DNA of 64,000 nucleotides from Gammaproteobacteria bacterium (GTDB taxonomy: Bacteria; Pseudomonadota; Gammaproteobacteria; Pseudomonadales; Pseudohongiellaceae), in contig PBYU01000081.1 of NCBI GenBank assembly GCA_002730035.1, positions 1-64,000 on the forward strand, given 5' to 3'. Both the position numbers and the translations under genes were made by a program. Below the pieces are notes generated by a model, which had not been told where the DNA came from, made no database searches, and saw only the letters and a program-made list of their open reading frames with translations. Shown here in pieces: positions 17,152-25,743 of this stretch; position 1 is the stretch's first letter, and each line of letters starts with the position of its first letter.

Positions 17152-18888
17152 ATGCTTAGATTAAAGATTTTCGCCAAGCTTGCGGCAGCAACCTCCCTGA
17201 CTGCACTGGTTTGCATGTCGGCCAATGCCCAGGATCGCATCAGCGATTTCTCCCTGGTCGACGCCGACGGCCGCTTTTTCCAGCTTAGCCGCAATGCCCA
17301 TAAGAATGCGATTGTGCTGCTGGCCTACGATATGGAAAGCCGGGACGCACGACGTGCAGCGGGCGACCTGGAAGATCTGGCTGAGCAGTTCGCTGACCAG
17401 CAAGTTGATTTTTTAGTGATCAACTCCACCGGTCTCGCAGACAAGACTGTCATGCGTGAAGAGGCCGAAGACGAAGACATCAGCCTGCGCATCCTGATGG
17501 ACGATACGCAACTGGTTGCCGAAGAGTTGGGTCTTACCCGTGCTGCCGAAGTTGCCATCATCGATCCCCAGGCGAGTGCCGTGGTCTATCGCGGCGCGCT
17601 GAGCAGCAGGCATGCCGATGGCAGCCGCTCCGAGCGCAATGCAGGCTCTTATGCAGAAGAAGCACTTACTGCAATACTCGCAGGTGGTGAAATTTCCAGC
17701 GAAACTCTGGCCAGTACAGGCGATGCTCTCGACTTTACTGCCAAGACAGCCTTCCTGGAATCAGTCACCTACGCGGACGACGTTGCTCCAATCCTCGAAC
17801 AGCGCTGCTCTGCTTGCCACCAGGAAGGTGGTGTTGCGCCTTTCGCCATGGAGAGCCATCAGATGATCCAGGGTTGGTCACCGATGATTCGTGAAAGCCT
17901 GATGACCAAGCGAATGCCTCCCGGGCAGATTGACAACGAGTATGTTCAAGCCTTCCACGATATAAATCACATCACGGTGGAAGAAACTCAGAAGCTGGTT
18001 CACTGGATCGATACTGGCGCCAGAAACGAAGGTAGCACCGACCCACTGGCCGCGCTGGATATCTCTCCTGCGAAATGGCTGAATGGCGAACCGGACATGA
18101 TCATCGACATTCCACCACAGCAGATCCCAGCCACGGGTGTGCTGGAATACCGCAACCTGGTGGTGCCTCTGGATATCGATGAGGACGTCTGGGTTAAGGC
18201 AGTGGAATTCGAAGCAGGCGATCCTGCTGTACTGCACCATATTATCGCCTTCTCTTATGGCCCTGACGGAATCAACCAGTTCGAAATCCTGAACCAGGGA
18301 ATCGGGCTCGGTGCATACGCCCCTGGTAACGAGTTGAACCTTTATCCAGAAAATGCCGGATTTCCTTTGGAGGCTGGTGGCGGTCTGCTACTGCAAATGC
18401 ACTACACGGTTTCCGGCAAGGAAACTGTCGATGCCTCGCAGATCGGTCTGTATCTTTGGGAAGAAGAGCCTGAAAAAGTAGTCCTCGGTGGTTCTGCTGC
18501 CGACATGGATATCGATGTTCCGCCATTCTCAACGAAAGAGATGGTTGCCACCAAGACGTTCCGAGAGGACGTCTACCTGAGCATGCTTGGACCACATATG
18601 CACTTCCGTGGTTACGACGCTAACTTCAAGCTGCGATATCCAGATGGTCGTGTGGAAGAAGTGCTGAATATTCCTAACTACCAGTTCAACTGGCAGAAGG
18701 TTTACGATTTCAAAGAACCAATGTTCCTGCCAGCCGGTACTGAGCTGGTGTTCCGCGGCACTTTCGATAACACGGAATACAATCCGAATAATCCAGATCC
18801 ATCCGTAACACTGAACTGGGGGGAACAAACCTGGCAAGAAATGTTCTTCGGTTTCTTCCGCTATACAGAAGCTGACAGCGGAGAATAA
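17152..18888 (+). CDS. Redoxin-cytochrome c-PHM-like copper monooxygenase, paralogue 3
   Basis: This 578-residue exported protein has a signal peptide (1-26) and a redoxin-like domain (about 28-180) that has lost all cysteines (YDMESRD where the others have a Cys). It then has haem motif CSACH (219-223), likely axial M255 and a PHM-like part. Copper ligands are complete: H362/H363/H417 and H482/H484/M564. The PHM substrate residues are not kept: the R240 position is glycine (LGPHMH) and Y318 is F568. So copper chemistry is likely but the substrate probably differs from paralogues 1 and 2. AGGAG eight bases upstream fixes the start. A terminator follows directly. Confidence 0.85.
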   Translation: MLRLKIFAKLAAATSLTALVCMSANAQDRISDFSLVDADGRFFQLSRNAHKNAIVLLAYDMESRDARRAAGDLEDLAEQFADQQVDFLVINSTGLADKTVMREEAEDEDISLRILMDDTQLVAEELGLTRAAEVAIIDPQASAVVYRGALSSRHADGSRSERNAGSYAEEALTAILAGGEISSETLASTGDALDFTAKTAFLESVTYADDVAPILEQRCSACHQEGGVAPFAMESHQMIQGWSPMIRESLMTKRMPPGQIDNEYVQAFHDINHITVEETQKLVHWIDTGARNEGSTDPLAALDISPAKWLNGEPDMIIDIPPQQIPATGVLEYRNLVVPLDIDEDVWVKAVEFEAGDPAVLHHIIAFSYGPDGINQFEILNQGIGLGAYAPGNELNLYPENAGFPLEAGGGLLLQMHYTVSGKETVDASQIGLYLWEEEPEKVVLGGSAADMDIDVPPFSTKEMVATKTFREDVYLSMLGPHMHFRGYDANFKLRYPDGRVEEVLNIPNYQFNWQKVYDFKEPMFLPAGTELVFRGTFDNTEYNPNNPDPSVTLNWGEQTWQEMFFGFFRYTEADSGE

Positions 18889-18910
18889 CTTCTCACCAGT
18901 TAGTTTGTTC

Positions 18911-18946
18911 AAAGCCTGGCTACCGAATTGTAGCCAGGCTTTTTTA
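18911..18946 (+). terminator. Rho-independent terminator after PHM-like paralogue 3
   Basis: AAAGCCTGGCTAC and GTAGCCAGGCTTT pair over 13 bp around CGAATT, and a T-run follows, 22 bases past the stop codon. Confidence 0.93.
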
Positions 18947-19102
18947 TGCCCAGTCTTCCTGAAAATGCCTCCCCTGCCAGGGCAATAACGCTGACCGCCA
19001 AGCACCCCAAACCCTCGTAATCAGTAGCCCATTGACGGTCAGTACCAGATTCTGTGCTAGACTCTTGCTAGTCTGCTTCTCTCAAATTTAAGTTTGTGCG
19101 CT

Positions 19103-20746
19103 ATGAAATACGCCTTCCTTTTACTCAGTTTTTTGACGCTCGCTTCTGTCGCAACCGCTGACACAACGCTGATCAGCAACATCAATGGTTATACCCTGAA
19201 CAGCGATCGACAACTGCTTCGGTTCTCGGCGCTGCAATTTACCGACGACAGCATCGACCGCACGTTTACAGCAACAGACACCCTGCCGGATGGCGCGGAC
19301 CAAACCATTGACGGCGCAGGGCAGACGTTGATAACCGGCCTCATCGATGCCCATGGTCACATACTCAATTACGGAAGATTCTTGTTGCAGGTGGACCTGG
19401 TGGGAAGCACGACTGAGCAGGAAGCCGCGCAGCGTGTCGCGGCTTTCGAAGCGGCTAACGGCGAGCTGGAATGGGTGCAGGGCCGGGGATGGAACCAGGT
19501 CTTGTGGGACAGCAACAGTTTCCCCACCGCCGCAATATTGGACGCCGTAGTCAGTCACAAACCAGTCTGGTTACGCCGCATCGACGGTCATGCCGGCTGG
19601 GCAAATACCGCCGCCATGGAGCTGGCCGGCGTTACGCGTGACTCGCAAGATCCAACCGGTGGCCAGATCATGCGTGATGCGAATGGAGATGCTACCGGGG
19701 TATTTATCGATACTGCCATGGGTTACATCAGCTCACAGCTACCCTCTGCCACTATCGAAGAGCAGAAAATTGCCCTGCACACATCGATGAGCAGGCTGGC
19801 GGAATTCGGGCTGACCAGCGTACATGATGCCGGTGCCAGCAGTCAAACTATCGCGGCTTACAAGCAGCTTGCGCAGGACGGACCATTGCCGATTCGCGCC
19901 AATGTCATGATCGCCGCATCTGATCCGCTTTATCAGGACCGGCTCGATGAGGGACATTTTCGCAGCGAAGATGACACTCTCAATATCAACAGCGTAAAAG
20001 TAGTCGGGGATGGCGCGCTGGGGAGCCGTGGTGCGGCGTTAATCGAGGAATACTCCGACGAGCCGGGCAACCATGGACTGCTGCGCTATGACGATGAACG
20101 CATGGAATTCCTGATGCGTGTAGCCATGAATTCCGGTTTCCAGGTTAACACCCATGCCATCGGTGACGATGCCAACATGAAAGTACTGGATAACTATGAA
20201 CGCCTGATTCTGGAGACCGATTCAGGTGCGATGCGTCATCGTGTGGAGCATGCTCAGATTTTGCGCTACGAAGACATCTTGCGGTTTGCCGAGCTGGGTG
20301 TTATTCCATCCATGCAGGCAACCCACGCCACCAGCGACAAGAACATGGCTCAGGACAGACTGGGAGAAACTCGCATTCAGGGGGCATATGCCTGGCGTAA
20401 GCTCATGGAATCCGGCGCACGCATCGCCAACGGTTCCGACTTCCCGGTGGAGTCACCCAATCCGTTCTGGGGCTTGCACGCCTCGGTAACCCGCCAGGAT
20501 CAGAACAACGATCCCCCCGGTGGTTGGTTTCCCGAAGAGAGTATGACTCTGGAAGAAGCCTTCGCCAGCTTTACCATCGATGCTGCCTACGCGGGGCACC
20601 AGGAAAATCTATTGGGCACTCTGGAGCCCGGCAAGAAGGCTGACTTCATCATCATCGATCGTGATATTTTTGAATCGCCAGCCAGCGAACTCTGGCAGAC
20701 TCAGGTACAGGAAACCTGGGTAAATGGAAGGAAGATTACTGACTGA
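19103..20746 (+). CDS. Exported amidohydrolase (YtcJ/Amidohydro_3 type)
   Basis: This is a 547-residue protein with a signal peptide (1-19). Metal-site motifs of amidohydrolases are in order: LIDAHGH near residue 90, a lysine in INSVKVVGDGAL near 295, HAIGDDAN near 350, RVEHAQ near 380 and NGSDFPVE near 445. Such enzymes hydrolyse C-N bonds of amides, ureas and N-acyl compounds with one or two zinc ions. The ATG at 19103 is preferred to an in-frame TTG three codons earlier. It ends 25 bases before the penicillin-acylase-type gene, so the two probably share a transcript. A second member of the family lies at 50.1-51.9 kb. Confidence 0.87.
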   Translation: MKYAFLLLSFLTLASVATADTTLISNINGYTLNSDRQLLRFSALQFTDDSIDRTFTATDTLPDGADQTIDGAGQTLITGLIDAHGHILNYGRFLLQVDLVGSTTEQEAAQRVAAFEAANGELEWVQGRGWNQVLWDSNSFPTAAILDAVVSHKPVWLRRIDGHAGWANTAAMELAGVTRDSQDPTGGQIMRDANGDATGVFIDTAMGYISSQLPSATIEEQKIALHTSMSRLAEFGLTSVHDAGASSQTIAAYKQLAQDGPLPIRANVMIAASDPLYQDRLDEGHFRSEDDTLNINSVKVVGDGALGSRGAALIEEYSDEPGNHGLLRYDDERMEFLMRVAMNSGFQVNTHAIGDDANMKVLDNYERLILETDSGAMRHRVEHAQILRYEDILRFAELGVIPSMQATHATSDKNMAQDRLGETRIQGAYAWRKLMESGARIANGSDFPVESPNPFWGLHASVTRQDQNNDPPGGWFPEESMTLEEAFASFTIDAAYAGHQENLLGTLEPGKKADFIIIDRDIFESPASELWQTQVQETWVNGRKITD

Positions 20747-20771
20747 CACACTGTGTCCTATAGAGTTTATT

Positions 20772-23045
20772 ATGAAACCAAAACTCCTCTATCTATCGGC
20801 GCTACTTCTGGTTGGCCTCACGGCCTGCAGCTCAAAAGAGACTCCTCAAGATGTTGCAGAAACCGCCCAATCAGTACTTGCCGCAAGGTTCGACCAGACT
20901 GAAATTGCAAGATGGGAACAGCAGTCCAGCAATGTAAGAATTCTCAGAGACAGATGGGGCATCGCGCATATCTACGGGAGGACTGATGCTGACACCGTAT
21001 TTGGTACCCTATATGCCCAGGCCGAAGATGACTTCAATCGAGTAGAGACAAACTACCTCAACGCCATGGGTCGGCTCGCCGAAGCAGAAGGCGCTGGGCA
21101 ACTGTATCGAGACCTGCGCATGAGACTGTTTATCGACCCGGCCGACATGCGAGAGAAGTACCAGGCGAGCCCGCAATGGCTGAAAGATTTGATGGATGCA
21201 TTTGCCGATGGCCTGAATTACTTCCTCTATACTCATCCCGAAGTCGAACCAAGAGTTATACAACGCTTCGAACCCTGGATGGCGCTAAGCTTTACGGAAG
21301 GTAGTATCGGTGGCGATATCGAACGGGTTAACTTGCGAAGCCTGCAGGACTTTTACAGCGGCGATAATCTGGTGGCCCAAACCGAATCCATCTTCGATGG
21401 TGAGCCACGGGGCTCCAATGGTTTTGCAATCTCGCCAGAAAACACTGCCAACGGAAACGCCCTGTTTCTAATCAACCCTCATACTTCCTTCTTCTTTCGT
21501 TCCGAGTTACACATGGTTAGCGAAGGAGGTCTCAATGCATACGGCGCGGTGACCTGGGGGCAGTTCTTTATCTACCAGGGATTTAACGAGAACACCGGCT
21601 GGATGCATACCTCCAGCAGAGCCGACGCAATCGACTACTATCTCGAAACCATTATCGAACATGACGACGGGTTCTACTACCTGCACGGTGACGAAGAAAG
21701 AAAACTCACTGAAACCACGTTGACTCTTCCCTATAAAGACGGTGATGCAATGTCCGACGTAGAATTTACCGTCTACCACAGCCATCATGGTCCGATAATT
21801 CGTGAACAGGATGGTAAATGGCTGTCTATCAGCCTCATGCAGGAACCAATCAAGGCCTTGAGCCAATCCTATGGCCGGACCCGGGCGCGCAATTACGAAG
21901 AGTTCGCCGCCACCATGGAATTGCGTACCAATTCTTCCAACAACACCGTCTACGCCGACAGCGATGGCAATATCGCCTACTGGCACGGCAACTTCATCCC
22001 GCGCCGCGATACTCAATTCGACTGGAACCAGCCACTGGACGGTAGTAATCCGGCGACCGACTGGCAGGGACTGCATCCGGTCAATGAAACCATAACGGTA
22101 TTCAATCCCGCCAGCGGCTGGATACAGAACACCAATAACACACCATTTTCCGCCGCGGGTGCGGACAGTCCACGCCAGCAGGACTACCCGGACTATATGG
22201 CAAATAATCCAGAGAATTACCGCGGAATTCACGCGGTACAGGTTCTTCAGAACAAACGCGATTTCACCCTTGACTCCTTGATAGAAGCGGCCTATGACCC
22301 GACGCTTACGGCCTTCGAGGATTTGATTCCGAGCCTGCTGCTGATTACAGCCGTGGACAGAATTTCCCAAATCAACAATCCTGATACCATCCCGGGTCCA
22401 GCGATTGGCGACAACGTATCCATACAATCGGATTTGCTGGAATACATCGATCTGCTGCGCACCTGGGATTACACCGCTTCGGCCGATTCTGTGGAGACCT
22501 CTCTGGCGGTGTACTGGGCACAGAAGCTGATGGCCAATGTGGCGACACAGGCTGCAGAGGAAGGCATTAACATTTATGAGTATATGGCTGACCGTTCGTC
22601 TGTAGCTCAGAAATTAGCCGCCCTGCGACAGGCAGCACAACAACTGACCGATGATTTTGGCAGCTGGCAAGTGGCCTGGGGTGAGATCAATCGCTACCAG
22701 CGCATTAATGGTAACCTGGTGCAGAACTTCAACGATGCCGCACCCAGCCTGCCGGTAGGATTTGGCTCCGGCCGTTGGGGGTCACTGGCCTCTTTTGGCA
22801 GTCGCACCTACCCCGGCACTAAACGTATGTACGGCACCAGCGGCAATAGTTTCGTTGCCGCCGTTGAATTTGGTGAGCGAGTCACCGCCAAAGCCATTAC
22901 CGTAGGCGGCCTGCAGAGTGATCCCGCGGCGCCTCATTTCGATGATCAGGCCCAGATGTATGCCGATGGCGAGTTTCGTGATGTACTCTTTTATAGAGAA
23001 GACATCGAAGCTAACCTCGAGAAGACTTATAATCCCGGTCACTAG
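20772..23045 (+). CDS. Penicillin acylase family amidase (Ntn hydrolase), lipoprotein
   Basis: This is a 757-residue precursor with lipobox LTAC (C19), so it is anchored to a membrane facing the periplasm. The family self-cleaves before a serine or cysteine that becomes the nucleophile; here G214-S215-N216 in PRGSNGFAI is that site. Oxyanion-hole and substrate-pocket stretches follow (NSSNNTVYADSDGNIAYWH). Members hydrolyse N-acyl amides such as penicillin G, acyl-homoserine lactones or acyl-amino acids. The ATG at 20772 opens the signal; the longer frame overlaps the amidohydrolase. Next to amide-forming enzymes, an amide- or N-acylglycine-processing role is attractive but unproven. Confidence 0.88.
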   Translation: MKPKLLYLSALLLVGLTACSSKETPQDVAETAQSVLAARFDQTEIARWEQQSSNVRILRDRWGIAHIYGRTDADTVFGTLYAQAEDDFNRVETNYLNAMGRLAEAEGAGQLYRDLRMRLFIDPADMREKYQASPQWLKDLMDAFADGLNYFLYTHPEVEPRVIQRFEPWMALSFTEGSIGGDIERVNLRSLQDFYSGDNLVAQTESIFDGEPRGSNGFAISPENTANGNALFLINPHTSFFFRSELHMVSEGGLNAYGAVTWGQFFIYQGFNENTGWMHTSSRADAIDYYLETIIEHDDGFYYLHGDEERKLTETTLTLPYKDGDAMSDVEFTVYHSHHGPIIREQDGKWLSISLMQEPIKALSQSYGRTRARNYEEFAATMELRTNSSNNTVYADSDGNIAYWHGNFIPRRDTQFDWNQPLDGSNPATDWQGLHPVNETITVFNPASGWIQNTNNTPFSAAGADSPRQQDYPDYMANNPENYRGIHAVQVLQNKRDFTLDSLIEAAYDPTLTAFEDLIPSLLLITAVDRISQINNPDTIPGPAIGDNVSIQSDLLEYIDLLRTWDYTASADSVETSLAVYWAQKLMANVATQAAEEGINIYEYMADRSSVAQKLAALRQAAQQLTDDFGSWQVAWGEINRYQRINGNLVQNFNDAAPSLPVGFGSGRWGSLASFGSRTYPGTKRMYGTSGNSFVAAVEFGERVTAKAITVGGLQSDPAAPHFDDQAQMYADGEFRDVLFYREDIEANLEKTYNPGH

Positions 23046-23079
23046 AATCCGTTTTCAACCAGAGCATGATTCCGCAGTA

Positions 23080-24252
23080 ATGACAGATAACTACATGCCC
23101 GGCAGGCATTTCCTGCAAATTCCCGGACCCTCCAATGTTCCCGACAGCGTGTTGCGTGCCATGGCGCAACCGGTTATTGACCATCGTGGCCCGGAATTTC
23201 CCGAGCTGACCTTTGGCATTCTGGAAAAACTCAGACCCATTTTCAATACCACCGGATCCATCTTCATCTATCCAAGCTCTGGCACTGGTGGCTGGGAATG
23301 CGCGCTGCTCAATGCTCTCTCCCCCGGCGACAAGGTGCTGGCATTCGAAACCGGTCACTTTGCCACGCTGTGGAAAAACGTCGCCGAAAACCTGGGGCTG
23401 CATATCGTTTGGATACCCGGAGACTGGCGCCACGGCATCAACCCTTCCCTGGTGGAAGAAAAGCTGAGTGAGGACAGCAAGCATGAGATCAAAGCCGTGC
23501 TCGCCGTGCAGACAGAAACCTCTACCGGAGTCACCAGCCAGATTCCCCGTATCAGGGCTGCCATCGATGCCGCAAAACATCCGGCGCTGTTTTTGGTAGA
23601 CACAGTCTCCTCCCTGGCCTGCACTGAATTCAGGCACGACGACTGGGGAGTGGACGTCACCGTCAGTGGCTCACAGAAGGGGCTGATGCTACCGCCGGGC
23701 CTGAGTTTTAATGCAGTTAGCGAGCAGGCTCTGGCACGTGCCAAGAGTTCCACCGCCCAGCATTCCTATTGGCGATGGGACACCATTCTGGAAAACAACC
23801 AGCTTGGATACTTCCCCTATACACCGAACACCAACCTCTTATATGGCCTGGATGAAGCGCTGACTCTGCTGCACAGGGAAGGCATGGACAATGTTCTGGC
23901 CCGACATGCCCGACTGGCAGAGGCAACGCGCCGCGCCGTTACAGCCTGGGGTTTGGAAAATTTATGTATGAACCCTGAAGAATATTGTAACTCCCTCACC
24001 GCGGTATTGGTGCCGGAAGGCTATGATGCTGACGTGCTGCGTAAGATCATTCTGGAACGCTTCAACATGTCGCTGGGCACCGGCCTGGGTCGATTAAAGG
24101 GTCCTATCTTCCGAATTGGCCACCTGGGCGATTTCAATGACTTGATGCTGGCAGGCACGCTTAGTGGCATCGAGATGGGATTGGCGCTGGCTGACATTCC
24201 CCATAGCAGCGGCGGGGTTGATGCAGCACTTGAATTTCTAGCCACCAATTAA
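23080..24252 (+). CDS. Class V aminotransferase, serine/alanine-glyoxylate type
   Basis: This is a 390-residue cytosolic PLP enzyme. The N-terminus has the family motif IPGPSNVP and later DHRGPEF. The cofactor lysine is K200 in SGSQKGLMLPPG, D174 in LVDTVSSL should hold the pyridine nitrogen, and RIGHLGDFND near the C-terminus is the carboxylate-binding signature of serine-glyoxylate and alanine-glyoxylate aminotransferases. It would convert glyoxylate to glycine. It lies 34 bases after the amidase gene and 44 bases before a GntP permease, so the four genes from 19.1 to 25.7 kb look like one operon. Glyoxylate is the by-product expected of a PHM/PAL reaction. Confidence 0.88.
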   Translation: MTDNYMPGRHFLQIPGPSNVPDSVLRAMAQPVIDHRGPEFPELTFGILEKLRPIFNTTGSIFIYPSSGTGGWECALLNALSPGDKVLAFETGHFATLWKNVAENLGLHIVWIPGDWRHGINPSLVEEKLSEDSKHEIKAVLAVQTETSTGVTSQIPRIRAAIDAAKHPALFLVDTVSSLACTEFRHDDWGVDVTVSGSQKGLMLPPGLSFNAVSEQALARAKSSTAQHSYWRWDTILENNQLGYFPYTPNTNLLYGLDEALTLLHREGMDNVLARHARLAEATRRAVTAWGLENLCMNPEEYCNSLTAVLVPEGYDADVLRKIILERFNMSLGTGLGRLKGPIFRIGHLGDFNDLMLAGTLSGIEMGLALADIPHSSGGVDAALEFLATN

Positions 24253-24296
24253 AAGCCCTGAAAACGAAAGCCTGACAATAAGAATAAGGAGCATTT

Positions 24297-25670
24297 ATGG
24301 ATCCCTCCACCGCTGTAAATACCAGCGCAGCAATTTCCTTGGGCGGCTTCGCCGTCGTTATCTTCCTGCTCCTGTTCCTGATTGCCAAATGGAAGTGGCA
24401 TGTATTTTTTGCGCTACTAATTCCAATCATGCTGTTTGGCATTCTGCCGGGTGTGCAACAGAACAATTTCATCGACGCATTCGAGAGTGGCTTCGGCAAT
24501 ACCCTCGGTTCGATCGGCGTGGTAATTGTGCTAGGTTCGATAATCGCCGAGGCACTGAAACACACTGGCGCCATCCAGGTCATCACCCGCTCGATGGTAA
24601 ACCTGGTGGGCAGCAACCGCATGCCTCTGGCGTTGACACTGACTGGTTTCATCATCGGTATCGCGATCTTTTCCGATGTGGCGTATGTAATTCTTAATCC
24701 CCTGGTGCACTCGGCTGCCAGGACCATGAATGTAGGCATCGCCGTCATGTCCACCGGCCTGGTCGGTGCTCTACAACTCACCCATGCCATCGTTCCGCCG
24801 ACACCCGGGCCGCTGGCAGCGGCGGCAATCCTTGGGGCTGACATCGGCAGAACGATCATCTTCGGCGGTATCGCCTGTCTGTTCGGTTCGCTGGCCTGCT
24901 GGGCCTGGGGTGTGTTTATTGCCGGACCCCGCATTAAGACTATGGCAAGTGATGAGTTTGAAGGCGTGAGCATCAACGACCTCGATGAAGACGGACCCAG
25001 TGAACTTCCCAGCACGCTCAGTTCCTATACACCCATCGTCATCCCTATTGTGCTGATCGGGACCCAAAGTGTGGTTTCCCTGATTTTCGAGGAAGGGCAT
25101 ATGCTGCGCACTGTGTTCCTCTACCTCGGCTGGCCTGTTGTCGCACTGTCCATCGGCGTGTGGCTGGCTTATCGCAATATCAAGAGCGATGATGATAGGG
25201 AGAAAGCTAAGGATGCCTGGGTGGAAGCGGCCCTGAAGACTTCAGCCATGATTCTTGTTGTTACCGGTCTTGGCGGATCTCTCAGTGCCATTCTGCGTGG
25301 CACCCCTGCGGTGGACTTCATCGCCGCACTATTCACCGACTATGGCCTGCCAACTATTTTGCTTCCATTCGTTATAGGAATAATTGGCAATATGATCACT
25401 GGTTCGACAACGGTAGGTGTAATCACTGCAGCTTCATTGGTGGCACCCATGCTCGCCAGTCTCAGCCTGTCACCGGAAGCAGCCATGTTGTCCGGTGCCA
25501 GCGGCTCCGTCATTATCAAGTATGTTAACAGCAGTTATTTCTGGGTTTGCACGTCGCTGTCGCGGCTAAGCGTTCCCGATGCTGTATTCAGCTACGGAGG
25601 GGCTACGCTGGTCGGCGGCATCGTGTCGTTCCTGACAGTATGCGCCATGTGGGGAATTGGACTGATTTAA
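24297..25670 (+). CDS. GntP-family permease
   Basis: This is a 457-residue membrane protein with about 12-14 hydrophobic segments. The family pattern is clear: GFGNTLGSIGVVIVLGSIIAE near residue 65, AIFSDVAYVILNPL, HAIVPPTPGPLAAA and late GSTTVGVITAASL. GntP proteins import gluconate, glycerate and similar sugar acids with protons. AAGGAG precedes the ATG. Downstream of a glyoxylate aminotransferase, a three-carbon hydroxy acid such as glycerate would be a logical substrate, but this is inference. A hairpin follows the stop directly. Confidence 0.9.
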   Translation: MDPSTAVNTSAAISLGGFAVVIFLLLFLIAKWKWHVFFALLIPIMLFGILPGVQQNNFIDAFESGFGNTLGSIGVVIVLGSIIAEALKHTGAIQVITRSMVNLVGSNRMPLALTLTGFIIGIAIFSDVAYVILNPLVHSAARTMNVGIAVMSTGLVGALQLTHAIVPPTPGPLAAAAILGADIGRTIIFGGIACLFGSLACWAWGVFIAGPRIKTMASDEFEGVSINDLDEDGPSELPSTLSSYTPIVIPIVLIGTQSVVSLIFEEGHMLRTVFLYLGWPVVALSIGVWLAYRNIKSDDDREKAKDAWVEAALKTSAMILVVTGLGGSLSAILRGTPAVDFIAALFTDYGLPTILLPFVIGIIGNMITGSTTVGVITAASLVAPMLASLSLSPEAAMLSGASGSVIIKYVNSSYFWVCTSLSRLSVPDAVFSYGGATLVGGIVSFLTVCAMWGIGLI

Positions 25671-25673
25671 TCT

Positions 25674-25718
25674 GGGGACAGTTTACTTAACTGACTAGCA
25701 GTAAAGTAAACTGTCTCC
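25674..25718. repeat. REP-like or terminator hairpin
   Basis: GGGGACAGTTTACTT (25674-25688) pairs with AAGTAAACTGTCTCC (25704-25718), one wobble, 15-base loop, between two convergent genes. The GGGGACAG...AAGTAAACTGT words resemble repeats associated with RAYT-type REP elements in other gammaproteobacteria. There is no T-run. It may serve as a bidirectional 3' end. Confidence 0.6.
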
Positions 25719-25743
25719 ATCTTCAGCTCCGCAGCGTTTTTGT

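Noticed and set aside
21507-22427. Antisense open frame opposite the penicillin acylase gene
   Set aside because: Shadow of the coding strand; low-complexity translation without motifs.
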